From Asterias amurensis (lineage: Eukaryota > Echinodermata > Asteroidea > Forcipulatida > Asteriidae): a stretch of 64,000 nt of DNA. The stretch's first letter is position 1; the number at the start of each line of letters is the position of its first letter. The notes under the pieces were generated by a model. The model made no database searches. It was not told where the DNA came from and was given only the letters and a program-made list of their open reading frames with translations. A program made the translations under genes and the position numbers. Where the stretch lies: NCBI RefSeq assembly GCF_032118995.1, contig NC_092650.1:11470001-11534000 (forward strand). Direction: 5' to 3'. Positions 1 to 10,456 of this stretch are shown here, piece after piece.

Positions 1-84
1 ATTTATTTTGGCATACATCAATTTTTACAAAGCCATGTTCATCCCAGAGAAGGTGTAACACATTTGCCCAAGTTTTTCACTCCC

Positions 85-455
85 TATATCAATGGTCTTT
101 GAATATTGGTCTGAAAGTATTGATATCTTCTATGGTCAACTCTAATATCCAAAATGACCAAAGCAGTTGCTATGAACAATTATTGACTCATGGCCCTTTG
201 CGATTCCAATGAAGTGTTTAGAGCAGATTATTAAATGTATGTTTTTGTTCCAAACCAAAGATATTATCAATCCATATCAGTTTGCTTATTGAGCAAAACA
301 AGGTGTAGAAGATGCTGTCATTACCTTACTGCACAAAACATACGCTCATCTTGTCTTGTGCTACAGTTCTCTTTTTGGATCTTGCGTCTGCAAACATAGG
401 CTAAATTGTTGATGGATCAAATGCATAGTGTGTATGTAAGCCCTATTAGTTGTGG
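85..455 (+). mobile_element. Jockey-like LINE reverse transcriptase fragment (copy A1)
   Basis: Plus-strand translation, with frame changes, gives RT N-terminal blocks: an NNY..MAL stretch near 160-200, INPYQFAY at 265-289, then a stop followed by GVEDAVITLLHK, and an LFLD-like block near 375. This order is typical of jockey-type non-LTR retrotransposon RTs before the catalytic box. No YxDD box follows, so it is a truncated remnant. The TGA right after INPYQFAY recurs in the other two units, so decay preceded the tandem duplication. Confidence 0.65.
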
Positions 456-827
456 ATTTATAATAATAATAATTAAAGAAATTAAAACCGAATTAAAACC
501 TACAACAAAATATATAAAATAGGCAAGTCCAGCTTTTACCTAATTTAAACCATTATCTGAAAATTTACTGTAAAACTATTTTTCAAAATTTAAAATTAAA
601 AAGCCAAAAAGATAATTAGATTATGAATTTGTTTAGCTGTTCGATAGCAGAGCGTTTGTCACAGTAATACTTACAGTTTTGGGGATTTAACAAAAGAAAA
701 TGTACGATCCAATGACCTGTTTTGTACACTGGTTTTCGAACATCTTAAAAGTAGGTTGCATGGTCTGTTTTATTCCTGTGTCATTAGAAACCAAAAAGGA
801 AAATGACTGGGTAGATCTGAAAATGTT
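456..827. other. AT-rich stretch with no recognised gene
   Basis: The sequence runs AT-rich from the LINE RT remnant to the hairpin, with poly-A/T tracts and no ORF worth calling. It is preserved in the other two tandem units (8411-8847, 16591-17032). Part of 745-827 also recurs in rearranged form near 24245-24367, so it may be the relic of an intron of the pseudogene. Confidence 0.4.
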
Positions 828-899
828 GGTTGAACAAGGCTAATTGACTGGAGCTGGACTTGCAAGTCCTGCGTCTGTAAATTTGTCCTTGTTCAAACC
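828..899 (+). other. Conserved palindromic hairpin upstream of E1 (A1)
   Basis: GGTTGAACAAGG at the left pairs with CCTTGTTCAAACC at the right, and the centre contains the perfect palindrome GGACTTGCAAGTCC. The whole 72-nt segment folds as an imperfect hairpin. It ends about 28 nt before the E1 splice acceptor at 927. Homologous hairpins stand at 8848, 17033, 24368, 53886 and 55946. Confidence 0.75.
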
Positions 900-927
900 C
901 CATCTTTTTATTTATATGCACTTGCAG

Positions 928-1205
928 GTACTATTGAGAATGTGACAACAGATGTGTTGGAAGATGTGCAGGGAGGCATAGGGGCCTCATGCAATTGCTG
1001 CTTAAGAGACTGAAGCCCCTAAAGTGCCATTTGATGTCATGAAGTTTTACTGTAGTGAAATCATTGCCATCATCCTGCAAGACACACAAGACAAGTTGCA
1101 GATAGAGACATGGCTTGAAAAGCACATAGGAGAATGAGATGTTCAAAAACGACTTCAACTGTTTGTGCTCTGCTCAGATGTTGTCCAGCAACAAGAGACG
1201 CTAAG
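928..1205 (+). pseudogene. ctnnbl1: CTNNBL1-like pseudogene exons E1 and E2, A1 copy
   Basis: After TTGCAG at 922-927, E1 runs to GACACACAAG at 1090 and encodes a segment read as VPFDVMKFYCSEIIAIILQD. This matches the CTNNBL1 stretch I recall with PFDANKLYCSEVLAILLQD. E2 begins at 1102 and ends at a GTAAT donor after 1205. It reads toward KNDFNCLCSAQMLSSNK, against ENLFDSLCSCLMLSSN in the known protein. The intron between them, 3.3 kb in copy X, is collapsed to 11 nt (ACAAGTTGCAG), so E1 and E2 are nearly fused. A TAG at 1127-1129 breaks E2. The family is an armadillo-repeat protein associated with the spliceosome (Prp19/CDC5L complex). This copy is not functional. Confidence 0.65.
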
Positions 1206-1868
1206 GTAATACTGCTAAGAATTATCATTACAAAAAATCATTAGTAAAAGATGAAACAATAGTTGAAAGAGGCACAAGTCTAGATAGTCATGAGTGCAGA
1301 TGAAACAAGAGAATACATACTTGTGTATGAAGTATCTAAGAGAAAGTAATAGGATGTTAATAACAAACCTTTGATCATAATTTGTTGCATCAGCAATGTC
1401 ATATCTACTTGTAGATGCTGCTAAGTAGCATCAAAGTGCTCTGAGCAAAATGTTTGGCAGTTTTTCCTTACATTCGCTACTAACATGTTTTATCCAGTTT
1501 ATCCATTGTGCTGCCTGCATGGTCAGACACCTACCAAGCTATGCTTTGTTACCCTCACAAGAATAGGGATAGAGGGAAATCTTGCTCAAAATCTCCCTTT
1601 TTCCCGGGGGTTACAGGCAGGCACCTACCCTTGCTATGCTTCATTTCTGTCATACAAAGAGGGACAGATGGTACTGGAAATCAAACCCAATATATCATTT
1701 TTTTCAGGCACCTACTTTGCTAAGGTTGTCCTCCTGGTGGAAGAGCCCATTATGAGTGCATACTTATATTTATCTCTCATTGTGATTCTTATGCCTCTGT
1801 TTGTTCATCACAGAAATTTAAAATCACAACTTGCCCATTCACTTGAAGTTCTCATATTTTATTTCCAG
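1206..1868. other. Intron-like spacer between E2 and E3 remnants (A1)
   Basis: No gene is recognised. A long open frame (1485-2108) crosses this stretch but is not conserved in A3, where about 240 bp are missing, and its predicted peptide has no recognisable domain. The sequence starts with a plausible 5' splice donor and ends with a pyrimidine-rich acceptor before 1869, so it behaves like a retained intron. Confidence 0.5.
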
Positions 1869-1993
1869 ATGTGGTTGAACTATACCAAGATGCATGACTT
1901 TACGGCTTCTTGTTTGATGGAAATCAAGCATTCTCAATGTTTGTGTCAAGGTGGAATCTACACTCAAGCTTGCAAGAAGAAGAATGGAATCAG
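1869..1993 (+). pseudogene. ctnnbl1: CTNNBL1-like pseudogene exon E3, A1 copy
   Basis: The segment is flanked by TTCCAG before 1869 and CAG|GTCAG at 1993/1994. It is 125 nt, against 73 nt in copies X and W2; the extra about 52 nt is at the 5' end. One frame reads STLKLARRRMESG, parallel to SALKLARRRLDSG in copy X and to the SSALKVLDHAM region of CTNNBL1. The match is short, so assignment rests mainly on its place between E2 and E4. Confidence 0.45.
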
Positions 1994-2201
1994 GTCAGTA
2001 CAGATTGCATCATTTTTGCAAATCTTTGCAAAGGCACTTTTTTGTGTAACCACAGTGCCAAATGTTACTTCTTATGTTATCAAAAACAGCGTTGAAATTT
2101 GTAAATGATTCTGCACAAGTAATGCAGCATCACTTGTTGTGTCCTTCCAAGAGGAATTGCCCATTTTCATTGTTTGCATAAACTTCAGTGATTTTTTTTA
2201 G

Positions 2202-2268
2202 AATGGACTATGCAATTACTACGAAAACGCAGTATCAAAGATCAAGTGTGTAAGGAAGACCAGAATGT
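2202..2268 (+). pseudogene. ctnnbl1: Truncated E4 remnant, A1 copy
   Basis: After TTTTTTTAG, the sequence AATGGACTATGCAATTACT parallels the start of E4 in copy X (TGGACCATGCAATCGG at 29071). Similarity fades after about 65 nt, so the 3' part of the exon is missing here and in A2 and A3. Confidence 0.4.
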
Positions 2269-2393
2269 AACCCACTAGAAACGTGTATATTAATATAGAA
2301 ATGGTGCTTTAAAAATGTGAAATGTTAACAAAATAGGCATAGAGGAGATACCATCGCAACCCTGCAGTTTGCTCATAAGTAATAATAGGTAAC

Positions 2394-2520
2394 AATTAAA
2401 CACATTTATTTAGCGCCAAATCCATTACAAATGTTCCCAAGCGCTTTACAAAACTAAAAACTATCATTTAACCACAAAAAGCAAAATCATTAGAGGGTGA
2501 AAAATAACGTCAAAGAAACC
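2394..2520 (-). mobile_element. 3' end of an L2/CR1-like LINE (A1)
   Basis: Read on the minus strand the stretch ends with GTAAAGCGCTTGGGAACA followed by GGATTTGGCGCTAAATAAAT. That GCGCT...GGCGCTA..AAAT tail is characteristic of L2/CR1-type LINE 3' ends. The element would extend to higher coordinates; no conserved RT domain is visible there. Confidence 0.55.
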
Positions 2521-3070
2521 AAAGAAACAAGGACAAGAGGATACAAGGGGCTTGGGATGACAGTAAGTAGTTGTGATGATGGCTTGCCTGGTGATCTTGC
2601 ATTTTTGTGGTGGGAATAGGGTTTCTTGGTTGGCGTCTGTTAGTGTTGGTCGACAGAATGTCATTCACCTTATGGTTCTAGTTGTGGTGGATATGACCAC
2701 AGTGGCCAACATGATATGGATTGATTGGTCTTGGTATAGCTTAGATGGTGACATTAGTTTGCTTTGGTTGTGTCTCGGTAGCTTAGTGTTTTTTAGGTTC
2801 GCAGGATCAGGATGTGGGCGTGAGTTAGGATTAGAGTTACGTTCAGTGTTAGAGTTAGGGGTTGTGGTTGATTGTGGACTGTCGGCCTGTCCACCTCTTC
2901 TATCCCTGTCATTGAATGCAGAACACCAAGCAGCTCTGATCTTTCTGTCAGGCTCAAGCCATCGCACACCCATACACTGTCATTTCAAGACCTGTGCATC
3001 ATCCTGCCCTTGTTTCTTTTAATTAACCAAAGATACACAATCATGATTTCCCTTCCGCCCATCAAGAGAT
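2521..3070. other. Unassigned segment shared with X/Y/Z (A1)
   Basis: No domain is recognised on either strand. It contains short TTAGGG/GTTAGGG-like words near 2823-2862. The part from about 2650 to 2830 (GTCGACAGAATGTCA onward) is a diverged relative of 30800-30975, 36107-36290 and the inverted 60530-60715, so it is an older interspersed repeat, possibly the body of the LINE whose tail lies to its left. Confidence 0.4.
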
Positions 3071-3225
3071 ATTTATAGATAAATAAATAATTGAATAACA
3101 AGAGATATTTATAGGTAAATAAATAAGTGAATAGATAAACAAATAAATAAATAAATAAATAAACAACTAAATAACTTAATTAATAAACAAACTAGAAAAT
3201 AAATAAATAAGTAACAAAAAGAATA
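3071..3225. repeat. AAAT/TAAA tetranucleotide microsatellite (A1)
   Basis: About 155 bp of TAAA units interrupted by AACA and TTGA variants, with the internal words AGAGATATTTATAG repeated twice at its left edge. Copies at 11133-11285 and 18974-19125 differ in unit number, as expected for slippage after duplication. Confidence 0.9.
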
Positions 3226-3361
3226 AGGAAGTAAAAACAGTTTTATGAGCAAACTGCTGGGTCCCTGTTGGATTTCCTCTGTACCTACTTTTACTCATAT
3301 TTTAGTACAGTTGGAGAAATAAAATAGTTGATTTCTTTGAGTTAAATTATGAGTAGTGTAA

Positions 3362-5408
3362 ATTAATTGGAGAGGGCTTCGGCTCTTAATACTGGGGTTG
3401 CGTCTGTTCACGCGGACAGTCAAGAGCTCTCGGAGGGCTGCGGCCCTGACGCTCTGTCGCCTGGCTCACAGCCCTTCAACCTGCCCTGCAGCCTCAGTCG
3501 GCTGCCAAGCCGTTGGACCCACCGATCAAAAATGGATGCTTCCCGCTCCCCCTCTTCGGTCAGCGTGAGTTGGTCAACCCAATGGAAGTTCAAATGCCCC
3601 TGCTCTCCCAGCTCGCCTCTGGGTCTCTGAAGTCCGAGGGCATTTCCCTCCACACGACTCAGGGTACCAGGCCTGCACCGACCACGTCAATTCTTCCAGG
3701 ACGGTCGGTGACAGTCTTTAACGAGGTTGTCCAACCCGGGCGGCACTCGCCCATGCCATAAGCTGTGGGGCACTAGCCATGGGGAAGAGGATTGATGGTG
3801 CAGTCAGGTACCTGGGATTCCCCCGGAATACCCCACTCACAGGGCTCGCCCGCGTCTTCGGGTTTCACCCATTGCTCGGGTATCCCTGTAACTGTGGCTT
3901 CCCTTGAGAGGGCCTCGGATTCGTCTGTGACCGGGTATCAAACAAGAGGCAGAAGCCCGGAAAGAACAGTCATTTGCGGTCATCTGACGAGTCTTTACCT
4001 GATGCCCATAGGAAACGTCAAGGGGTAAGCAAACTTCTATTTCGGGACGAATTCTTAATGGCAATTCAGAATTAAGTGGCCTCAATATCCAGCCGGCGTG
4101 AAGTCCAGGACTTTGTCCACATTCCAGGGCTGTACACCCAGCCCGACCACTCCGGTCATGGTTGGGTGCACTTGGATCTGGGCGGCCTGCCATGAACAGT
4201 CAGCCGGGCACTGGCCTCCCCTGCCAGCCACCGTCCCACAACCACAGCACAGGAGGTTGCATTGTGCATTGGGTGTCGTGGAACAGAGTGGTATGCGGTC
4301 TCGCACAGGTGCACTGGCACAATCACAGACGGGGATCAACATACACCCTTCATGGTCCTTTGTCTCTGATCAGGATGTAGAGCAACATGACTTAGGCACA
4401 GCCCAGCCAATGGATGAACAGTCACTGAGTGTGTGACCCTCCCGTGTCGGGCAACTGGTCCCCGGAAGAGGACAACTTGGGCTCAAGTGTTCAACGGCTC
4501 TCAATTGCCAAGATTGAACTGCGCCTTGGCCAGAGGGACATGGCTCGGGTGCTGGACCTTCCCGCCGAGCAAACGGATGACTCTTCGTTGAACGGCAATC
4601 GTTTAAGAGTAGGACAGGCCCTGCTCTGAGGAGCGGGAATATTTTCCCCGCTATGCCACTCGTCCGCGTAGGTACTGACAGCGCAGAGGGCATTATGTCA
4701 GCTTCTTCTTGGATTGCTTACCCTAAGCAGGCTGATTCAGATGATTGGTCTCCAGCCAGGGAGTTTCAATTATCGTTTGTCGACCCTGGGTCTACCGGAC
4801 TCTGCGCAAGACAAGCTGGCACTGGACAGGGGGTCAACATCCCCCAAACTTCCTTTAGCCGACAAATTGTGGGGGAAAATGGAGGAGGTAATCAGGAAAA
4901 TAGACTCGGCGTCTCGCTTCAACATCGCACATCGTCCTTCTTGCTTCTCTTGTCCGGATACTTCACACTGGCGGTGATAAGGATTCGTAATCACAGCTGA
5001 TATGATGGTGGCAGCCCTCCATTGTCTGGATAGCGGGCTGCGCACCGTCCTTGATCAAATTACAAGAGTCTCCACCCTAGCGACTTTGGCCCATAGGGCG
5101 AATGCCCTAGATGCATTGTTCCTTCCATCCATAGGGTTATGCAACCGGCTTGATGTGCCTCCCCCTAACGGGATGGGACCTCCGCACCAGCGACGAAAAA
5201 ACACAAACATGCCTCGTTTGTTATTTGACGTGCCACAGAGACCCGCCAATGGTGGGTTCGCGGAAACCAAGGACCAGCAACTACACACACGCCAACCCAG
5301 GGATATCAGCAGGCCCAGTTTGGTATCCCGGGTTGTGGCGGAAGTGACTTCCCTGGCTGCAGGCGACCTTTGCCAACGGACAGTAAAGGGAAAGTGAACA
5401 ACAGCTGG
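3362..5408 (+). other. GC-rich block of unknown origin with broken plus-strand coding signal (A1)
   Basis: This 2-kb block is clearly richer in G and C than everything around it. Several plus-strand segments keep the same peptide in all three units although the frame breaks between them: RDMARVLDLPAEQ, LALDRGSTSPKLPLADK and MMVAALHCLDSGLRTVLDQI are clearest. Their order is constant, so one ancestral ORF of several hundred codons is likely. I see no protease, RT, integrase or zinc-knuckle motif. A gag-like or ORF1-like protein of a retroelement is possible (DIRS-type elements have helical ORF1 proteins of this feel), but that is inference. Confidence 0.5.
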
Positions 5409-5690
5409 GTTTTCACCAATCTACAGCAGCGTGTCGGCGAGGCCAGGGCGTTCAAGAGGCAGTGCTGCCTCTGCTGCACTCTGCACAGTAAGGGAATGGG
5501 AGATTGGTTTTTACCAATCTACAGGAGCATGTTGGTGAGTCCAGTGCGCTGTAGACATCAATGCTGCCTCTACTGCACGCTTCACAGTAATGGGAACGAG
5601 AGCTTGGTTTGTACAAATCTACAGGATCGGTCGGCAGGTCCATCAGTAACACTGTAGACGGCAGTGCTTCCTCCTCTGCATGCTGCTCTA
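5409..5690. repeat. Three-unit ~98-bp minisatellite (A1)
   Basis: Three adjacent units begin GGTTTTCACCAATCTACAG, GGTTTTTACCAATCTACAG and GGTTTGTACAAATCTACAG, each continuing through GGCAGTGCTGCCTC-like and CTGCAC-like words. It forms the right edge of the GC-rich block. Confidence 0.85.
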
Positions 5691-5985
5691 TATTGGTGGA
5701 GTTGCAGCGGTGTCTTGATGTGGTAAAGTGGTGCTACAAGCTATATAGGTGTTGATGACACAGTGGGTTGAAGTGTTGTGGATGGCAGACTTGAAGTGTA
5801 GATAATGGAATGAAGGGTTGTATGGAAACCAGTCAGTGTGTCTGCTTCCTGTGTAGTACACTGTATGGACGAGGGTGCCATCTGCTTTTAGAAGACATAG
5901 AAGAGCAGAGGCGAAGATCAACATTCTCGATGGAATCAAGTTGACAGTTGGAACAGAGTTCATACATTATGAGCAAATCCGCCAG
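5691..5985 (-). mobile_element. Penelope-like RT fragment, shortened copy (A1)
   Basis: Minus-strand translation gives KADGTLVHTV followed by a short tail, and farther upstream LIPSRMLIFASALL. The same region of A2 holds the fuller version. About 195 bp that encode the NQQPLIKFTMEQEK and MSFIDVQVTR stretches are deleted here. Confidence 0.55.
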
Positions 5986-6225
5986 GACCAGGGTTAGATG
6001 ATATCCAACGGCGACCCAGCTTGATAAAAATAACAGGTTATGAGAAGAATGTGAAGGGATCCATTTGTAGGCAATGTTTGGTGATGATACATGCTTCTTA
6101 CTTGGGTATGTTTGGAAGAGAGAGACTGTGTCAAAACTGACAAATATGTTAGATTGACTGAGGTGAATTTTTTTTTAAAGTAAGTGATGTTGCATTTGAT
6201 GTCTGTGATGGGTTTTTTGGGTAGG

Positions 6226-6345
6226 TGTCTGCCTAACCCTAACTATAAACTTAACCCTCACTCTCACCTTCACCTTAATCCTCACCCTAACCCTTTCATC
6301 CTTACCCTAAACGTTACTCTAACCCTATACTCACTTTCAACACTT
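6226..6345. repeat. Degenerate CCCTAA-like interstitial repeat (A1)
   Basis: Words CCTAACCCTAA, TTAACCCTCA, TCACCCTAACCC and TACCCTAAACG recur over about 120 bp. It resembles telomere-type sequence but is too irregular and internal to be a telomere. Confidence 0.7.
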
Positions 6346-6919
6346 ACAGGCACCGATTGACACTTGTGGATACCTACTGAGAAACCCCATAGCATACTTT
6401 GAACGCAAAATCACCAACCATTTTTTGGTATCTTTTATTCAGTCTCTAAGCCATCAGAAAATTAGAATCCCACATACTGTCATCTTAAGCCCTTTGCATA
6501 ATCCTGCCCTCGGATCTTTGGTCAACCCAAGATGGTTGTTTGTTTGGAGAGCTTTTCTGGAAACTAAGGGTCTGAAGATATAGGCTGGGAAGACCATGGT
6601 GATGGTTAGTTGACACAGCAGTGGACCAATGACAAGCTCTGGTGCTCTGGTTGTGTGTGGGAAGGGTGTAGCTGCAAAGTCAGTCCAGTGTACACTTTGT
6701 AGGACATGGGTTCACAGGTGATGTAGTTGTGTGAAAGGCTGCTAGCATCACGTTCTTGACATGTTTGAGCTGGTTGACTCGTTCTGCTTCCTTGATGACA
6801 TGATGGGTGCCTAGGGAGCTATTCAACAGATGCACCATTGACATCTGGCATGAGGAGTGGATGGAAGAAGTTCAGGGAGCTGGCCCCATTTTTACATAAA
6901 AGGGGCCGTCCCTGAAGAT
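6346..6919. other. Unassigned repeat segment (A1)
   Basis: No ORF or RNA gene is supported. The segment is preserved in A2 (14524-15139) and A3 (22042-22789), the latter with an extra insertion. It probably belongs to one of the flanking retroelements. Confidence 0.4.
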
Positions 6920-7370
6920 AAAAGGCCAAGTATACATGTACATCACCTGTGTCCAAAGCTGCATGGTGTCAGCAGCGAGACATGGCCCACAAGGGTGTGG
7001 CACATTCAGAAGATGGAACGAGCAGACATGAGAAAGGTGAGGGGGATGTGTGGGTGTCTCTGTCTGACTGGATGTCAAGTGAGGAGCTGAGGAGGAGAGT
7101 CAGAGTGGAGGGGATCGGCACCGTATGAGGAGGCACAGGCTGAGGTGGTTCGGTCATATGGAGAGAAAGGAGGATGCTAACTGGGTCAAGAGGTTTACCA
7201 ACGTAAACTGTGGGTTGGGCCACACCTGATGGCGCAACACAAGACGTGGCAGAGCTTCATGTCCAGTGCAACTGCTTGACCTCAATGCAGGGGACCAAAC
7301 GGACAGGGCCAAGTGGAGGACGGCCAAAGGGAGGAAGCAGCTGAAATATAAACAGACCGATCACCGGCCT
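6920..7370 (+). mobile_element. LINE RT C-terminal fragment (A1)
   Basis: Plus-strand frames read SSETWPTRVWHIQKMERADM, then RLRWFGHMERKED, then LDLNAGDQTDRAKW. The ETW / RLRWFGHxxR / DRAxW series is the usual C-terminus of non-LTR retrotransposon polyproteins beyond the RT domain. Frameshifts and stops separate the pieces, so it is a dead fragment. Confidence 0.75.
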
Positions 7371-7492
7371 TAAAACTGACATGATGATTAAGGCCAGGTT
7401 GTTATCGTCCGATTGTAATACTGTTCAACTGCTACCAGTGTATGTTCAATGATTAAAACCATTAAAACCCTTTGTAAGAACTATGGCTACTC

Positions 7493-7880
7493 TTAAAGGC
7501 AGTGTACACTATTGGTAATTACTCAAAATAACCATCATCGTAAAACCTTTCTTGATAACAAGTAATGGGGACAGGTGGATGGTTTAAAACATTGTGAGAA
7601 ACAGGTCCCTCTGAAGTGATGTAGTTTTCGAGAAAGGAGTAAGTTTCCACAAATTTGATTTCGAGACCTCAAATTTAGAATTTGAGGTCTCGAAATCAAG
7701 CATCAAAAAGCACACAACTTCGTATGACAAGGGTGTTTTTCTTTCATTATTATCTCGCAAACTCAAGGACCGATTGAGCTAAAATTTTCACAGGTCTGTT
7801 ATCTTATGCATATGTTGAGACACACCAACTGTGAAGGCTAGTCTTTGACAATTACCAATAGTGCCCACTGTTTTTAAGGC
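7493..7880 (+). mobile_element. TTAA MITE, family A (A1)
   Basis: It begins TTAAAGGCAGTGTACACTAT at 7493 and ends with ACCAATAGTGCCCACTG followed by TTTTTAAGGC, so the ends are inverted and each carries TTAA. There is an internal palindrome around GAGACCTCAAATTTAGAATT at 7661. No transposase is encoded. TTAA targets are typical of piggyBac-group elements. Confidence 0.85.
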
Positions 7881-8039
7881 ATGCTTCTGGTAGGCCTATA
7901 GGGATTGAGAGGTCTTTATACATCTGCCACACTGATGAGGCCATAGGGGTGATTTTGGCATATACATGAATTTCTACAAAGCCATGTTCATCCCAGAGAA
8001 GGTGTAACACATTTGCCCCAGTTTTTCACTCCCTATATC
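7881..8039. other. A1/A2 junction segment
   Basis: A linker with GGTAGGCCTATAGGGATTG is shared with 16065-16223 at the A2/A3 junction. No target duplication or element end is evident at the boundary. Confidence 0.6.
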
Positions 8040-8410
8040 AATGGTCTTTGGATATTGGTCTGAAGGTATTGCTGTCTTCTTTGGTCAACTCTGATATCCA
8101 AAATGCCCAAACCAGTTGCTATGAACAATTATTGACCTATAGCCCTGTGCGATTTCAATGAGTGTTTAGAGCAGATTATTAAATGAATGTTTTTGTCACA
8201 AACCAAGGATATTATCAATCCATATCATGTTGCTTATTGAGCAAAACAAGGTGTAGAAGATGCTGTCATTACTTTACTGCACAAACCATCTTGAAATTAT
8301 ACAGCGTCTTGTGCTACAGTTACCTTTTTGGCATTGGCAAATATAGGCTAAATTGTTGATGGATCAAGTGCATAGCATGTATGTAAGCCCTATTAGTTGT
8401 GGATTTGTAA
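8040..8410 (+). mobile_element. Jockey-like LINE RT fragment (A2)
   Basis: Second copy of the fragment at 85-455. Frames again give an INPY.. block and GVEDAVITLLHK after an identical in-frame TGA. Further indels are private to this copy. Confidence 0.62.
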
Positions 8411-8847
8411 ATAATAATAGTAATAGTAATAAAACATTCCCCAAGGGGCCTAACAGCAAAATGAAAAGCAATAAGAAAACAAACTTGAAGTCAATTTCCG
8501 AATGAAATCCCACAACAAAATGTGAAAAATAGGCAAGTCCAGCTATTACTTAATTTAAACCATTATCTGAAAATTTACTGTAAAACTATTGTAATTATTA
8601 AAGATTTAAAATTGAAAAGCCAAAGAGATAAATAGTATATGGTTTTGTTTCACTGTTCGAAAGCAGAGCGTTTGTCGCAGTAATACTTACAGTTTTGGGG
8701 GTTTAACAAAAGAAAATGTACGATCCAATGACCTGCGTAGTACACTGGTTTGTGTTATAACATCTTAAAAGTAGATTGCATGGTCTGTTTTATTCCTGTG
8801 TTTTTAGAAACCAAAAAGGAAAATGACTGGGTAGATCTTAAAATGTT

Positions 8848-8918
8848 GGTTGAACAAGGCTAATTGACTGGAGCTGGACTTGCAAGTCTGCGTCTGTAAA
8901 TTTGTCCTTGTTCAAACC
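8848..8918 (+). other. Conserved palindromic hairpin upstream of E1 (A2)
   Basis: Same hairpin as at 828, but one C of the central GGACTTGCAAGTCC palindrome is lost (GGACTTGCAAGTCTG), weakening the tip while the outer TTGAACAAGG/CCTTGTTCAA stem is intact. Confidence 0.72.
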
Positions 8919-8946
8919 CCATCTTTTTATTTATATGCACTTGCAG

Positions 8947-9223
8947 GTACTATTGAGAATGTGACAACAGATGTGCAGGAAGATGTGCAGGGAGGCATAG
9001 GGGCCTCATGCAATTGCTGCTTAAGAGACTCAAGCCCCTAAAGTGACATTTGATGTCATGAAGCTTTACTGTAGTGGAATCATTGCCATCATCCTGCAAG
9101 ACACACAAGACAAGTTGCAGATAGAGACATGGCTTGAAAAGCACATAGGAGAATGAGATGTTCAAAAACGTCTTCAACTGTTTGTGTTCTGCTCAGATGT
9201 TGTCCAGCATTAAGAGCACTCAG
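8947..9223 (+). pseudogene. ctnnbl1: CTNNBL1-like pseudogene exons E1 and E2, A2 copy
   Basis: E1 occupies 8947-9109 after TTGCAG. The 11-nt intron relic ending TTGCAG precedes E2 (9121-9223), which ends at CAG|GTAATAC. E1 reads VTFDVMKLYCSGIIAIILQD, so its conserved CSE has become CSG. E2 reads KNVFNCLCSAQMLSS and then diverges where AGCAATAAGAG of A3 reads AGCATTAAGAG. The TAG at 9146-9148 is in the shared position. Confidence 0.63.
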
Positions 9224-9930
9224 GTAATACTGCTAAGAATTATCATTACAAAACATCATTAGTAAAAGATGAAACAATAATTGAAAAAGGCACAAGTCTA
9301 GATAGTCATGAGTGCAGATGAAACAAGAGAATACATACTTGTGTATAAAGTATGTTAGAGAAAGTAATAGGATGTTAATAACAAACCTTGGATCAAAATT
9401 TGTTGCATCAGCAATGTCATATCTACTTGTAGATGCTGCTAAGTAGCATCAAAGTGCTCTGAGCAAAATGTTTGGCAGTTTTTCCTTACATTCGCTATTA
9501 ACATGTTTTATCCACTTTATCCATTGTGCTGCGTGCATAGCGGCAGACTCCGGGCAGACTCCAGGCTGCGGGCACACTCCAACCAAGCTATGCTTTGTTA
9601 CCCTCAAAAGAACAGGGATAGAGGGAAATCTTGCTCAAAATCTTTTTCCCGGGGGTCACAGGCAGGCAACTACTTTTGCTATGCTTCATTTCTGTCATAC
9701 AAAGAGGGACAGATGGTACTGGAAATCAAACCCAATATCTAATTTTTTTCCCCTAGGGATCAGAGGCAGGCACCTACTTTGCTAAGGTTGTCCTCCTGGT
9801 GGAAGAGCCCATTATGAGTGCGTACTTATATTTATCTCTCATTGTGATTCTTATGCCTCTGTTTGTTTATCACAGAAATTTAAAATCACAACTTGCCCAT
9901 TCAATTGAAGTTCTCATACTTTATTTCCAG

Positions 9931-10055
9931 ATGTGGTTGAACTATACCAAGATGCATGACTTTACGGCTTCTTGTTTGATGGAAATCAAGCATTCTCAAT
10001 GTTTGTGTCAAAGTCAAATCTACACTCAAGCTTGCAAGAAGAAGAATGGAATCAG
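9931..10055 (+). pseudogene. ctnnbl1: CTNNBL1-like pseudogene exon E3, A2 copy
   Basis: Same 125-nt length and splice-site words as the A1 copy (TTCCAG before, ATCAG|GTCAG after). GTCAAAGTCAAATCTACACTC replaces the A1 GTCAAGGTGGAATCTACACTC. Confidence 0.45.
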
Positions 10056-10261
10056 GTCAGTACAGATTGCATCAATTTTGCAAATCTTTGCAAAGGCACT
10101 TTTTTGTGTAACCACAGTGCCAAATGTTACTTCTTATGTTATCAAAAACAGCGTTGAAATTTGTAAATGATTCTGCACAAGTAATGCAGCATCACTTTTT
10201 GCGTCCTTCCAAGAGGAATTGCCCTTTTTCATTGTTTGCGTAAACTTCAGTGATTTTTTTT

Positions 10262-10330
10262 AGAATGGACCATGCAATTACTACGAAAACGCAGTATCAA
10301 AGATCAAGTGTGTAAGGAAGACCAGAATGA
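10262..10330 (+). pseudogene. ctnnbl1: Truncated E4 remnant, A2 copy
   Basis: GAATGGACCATGCAATTACT follows a T-rich acceptor. It is slightly closer to copy X (TGGACCATGCAATCGG) than A1 is. It ends after the same about 65 nt. Confidence 0.4.
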
Positions 10331-10456
10331 AACCCACTAGAAATGTGTATATTAATATAGAAATGGTACTATAAAAATGTGAAGTATTAACAAAATAGGC
10401 ATAGAGGAGATACCATCGCAACCCTGCAGTTTGCTCATAAGTAATAATAGGTAACA

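Noticed and set aside
1485..2108. A 207-codon open frame as a protein-coding gene
   Set aside because: It crosses the E3 remnant in a frame different from the exon match, is broken in A2 and A3, and its peptide has no recognisable domain.
3071..3225. A matrix-attachment or origin-like AT element
   Set aside because: It is a simple AAAT microsatellite with no other supporting signal.
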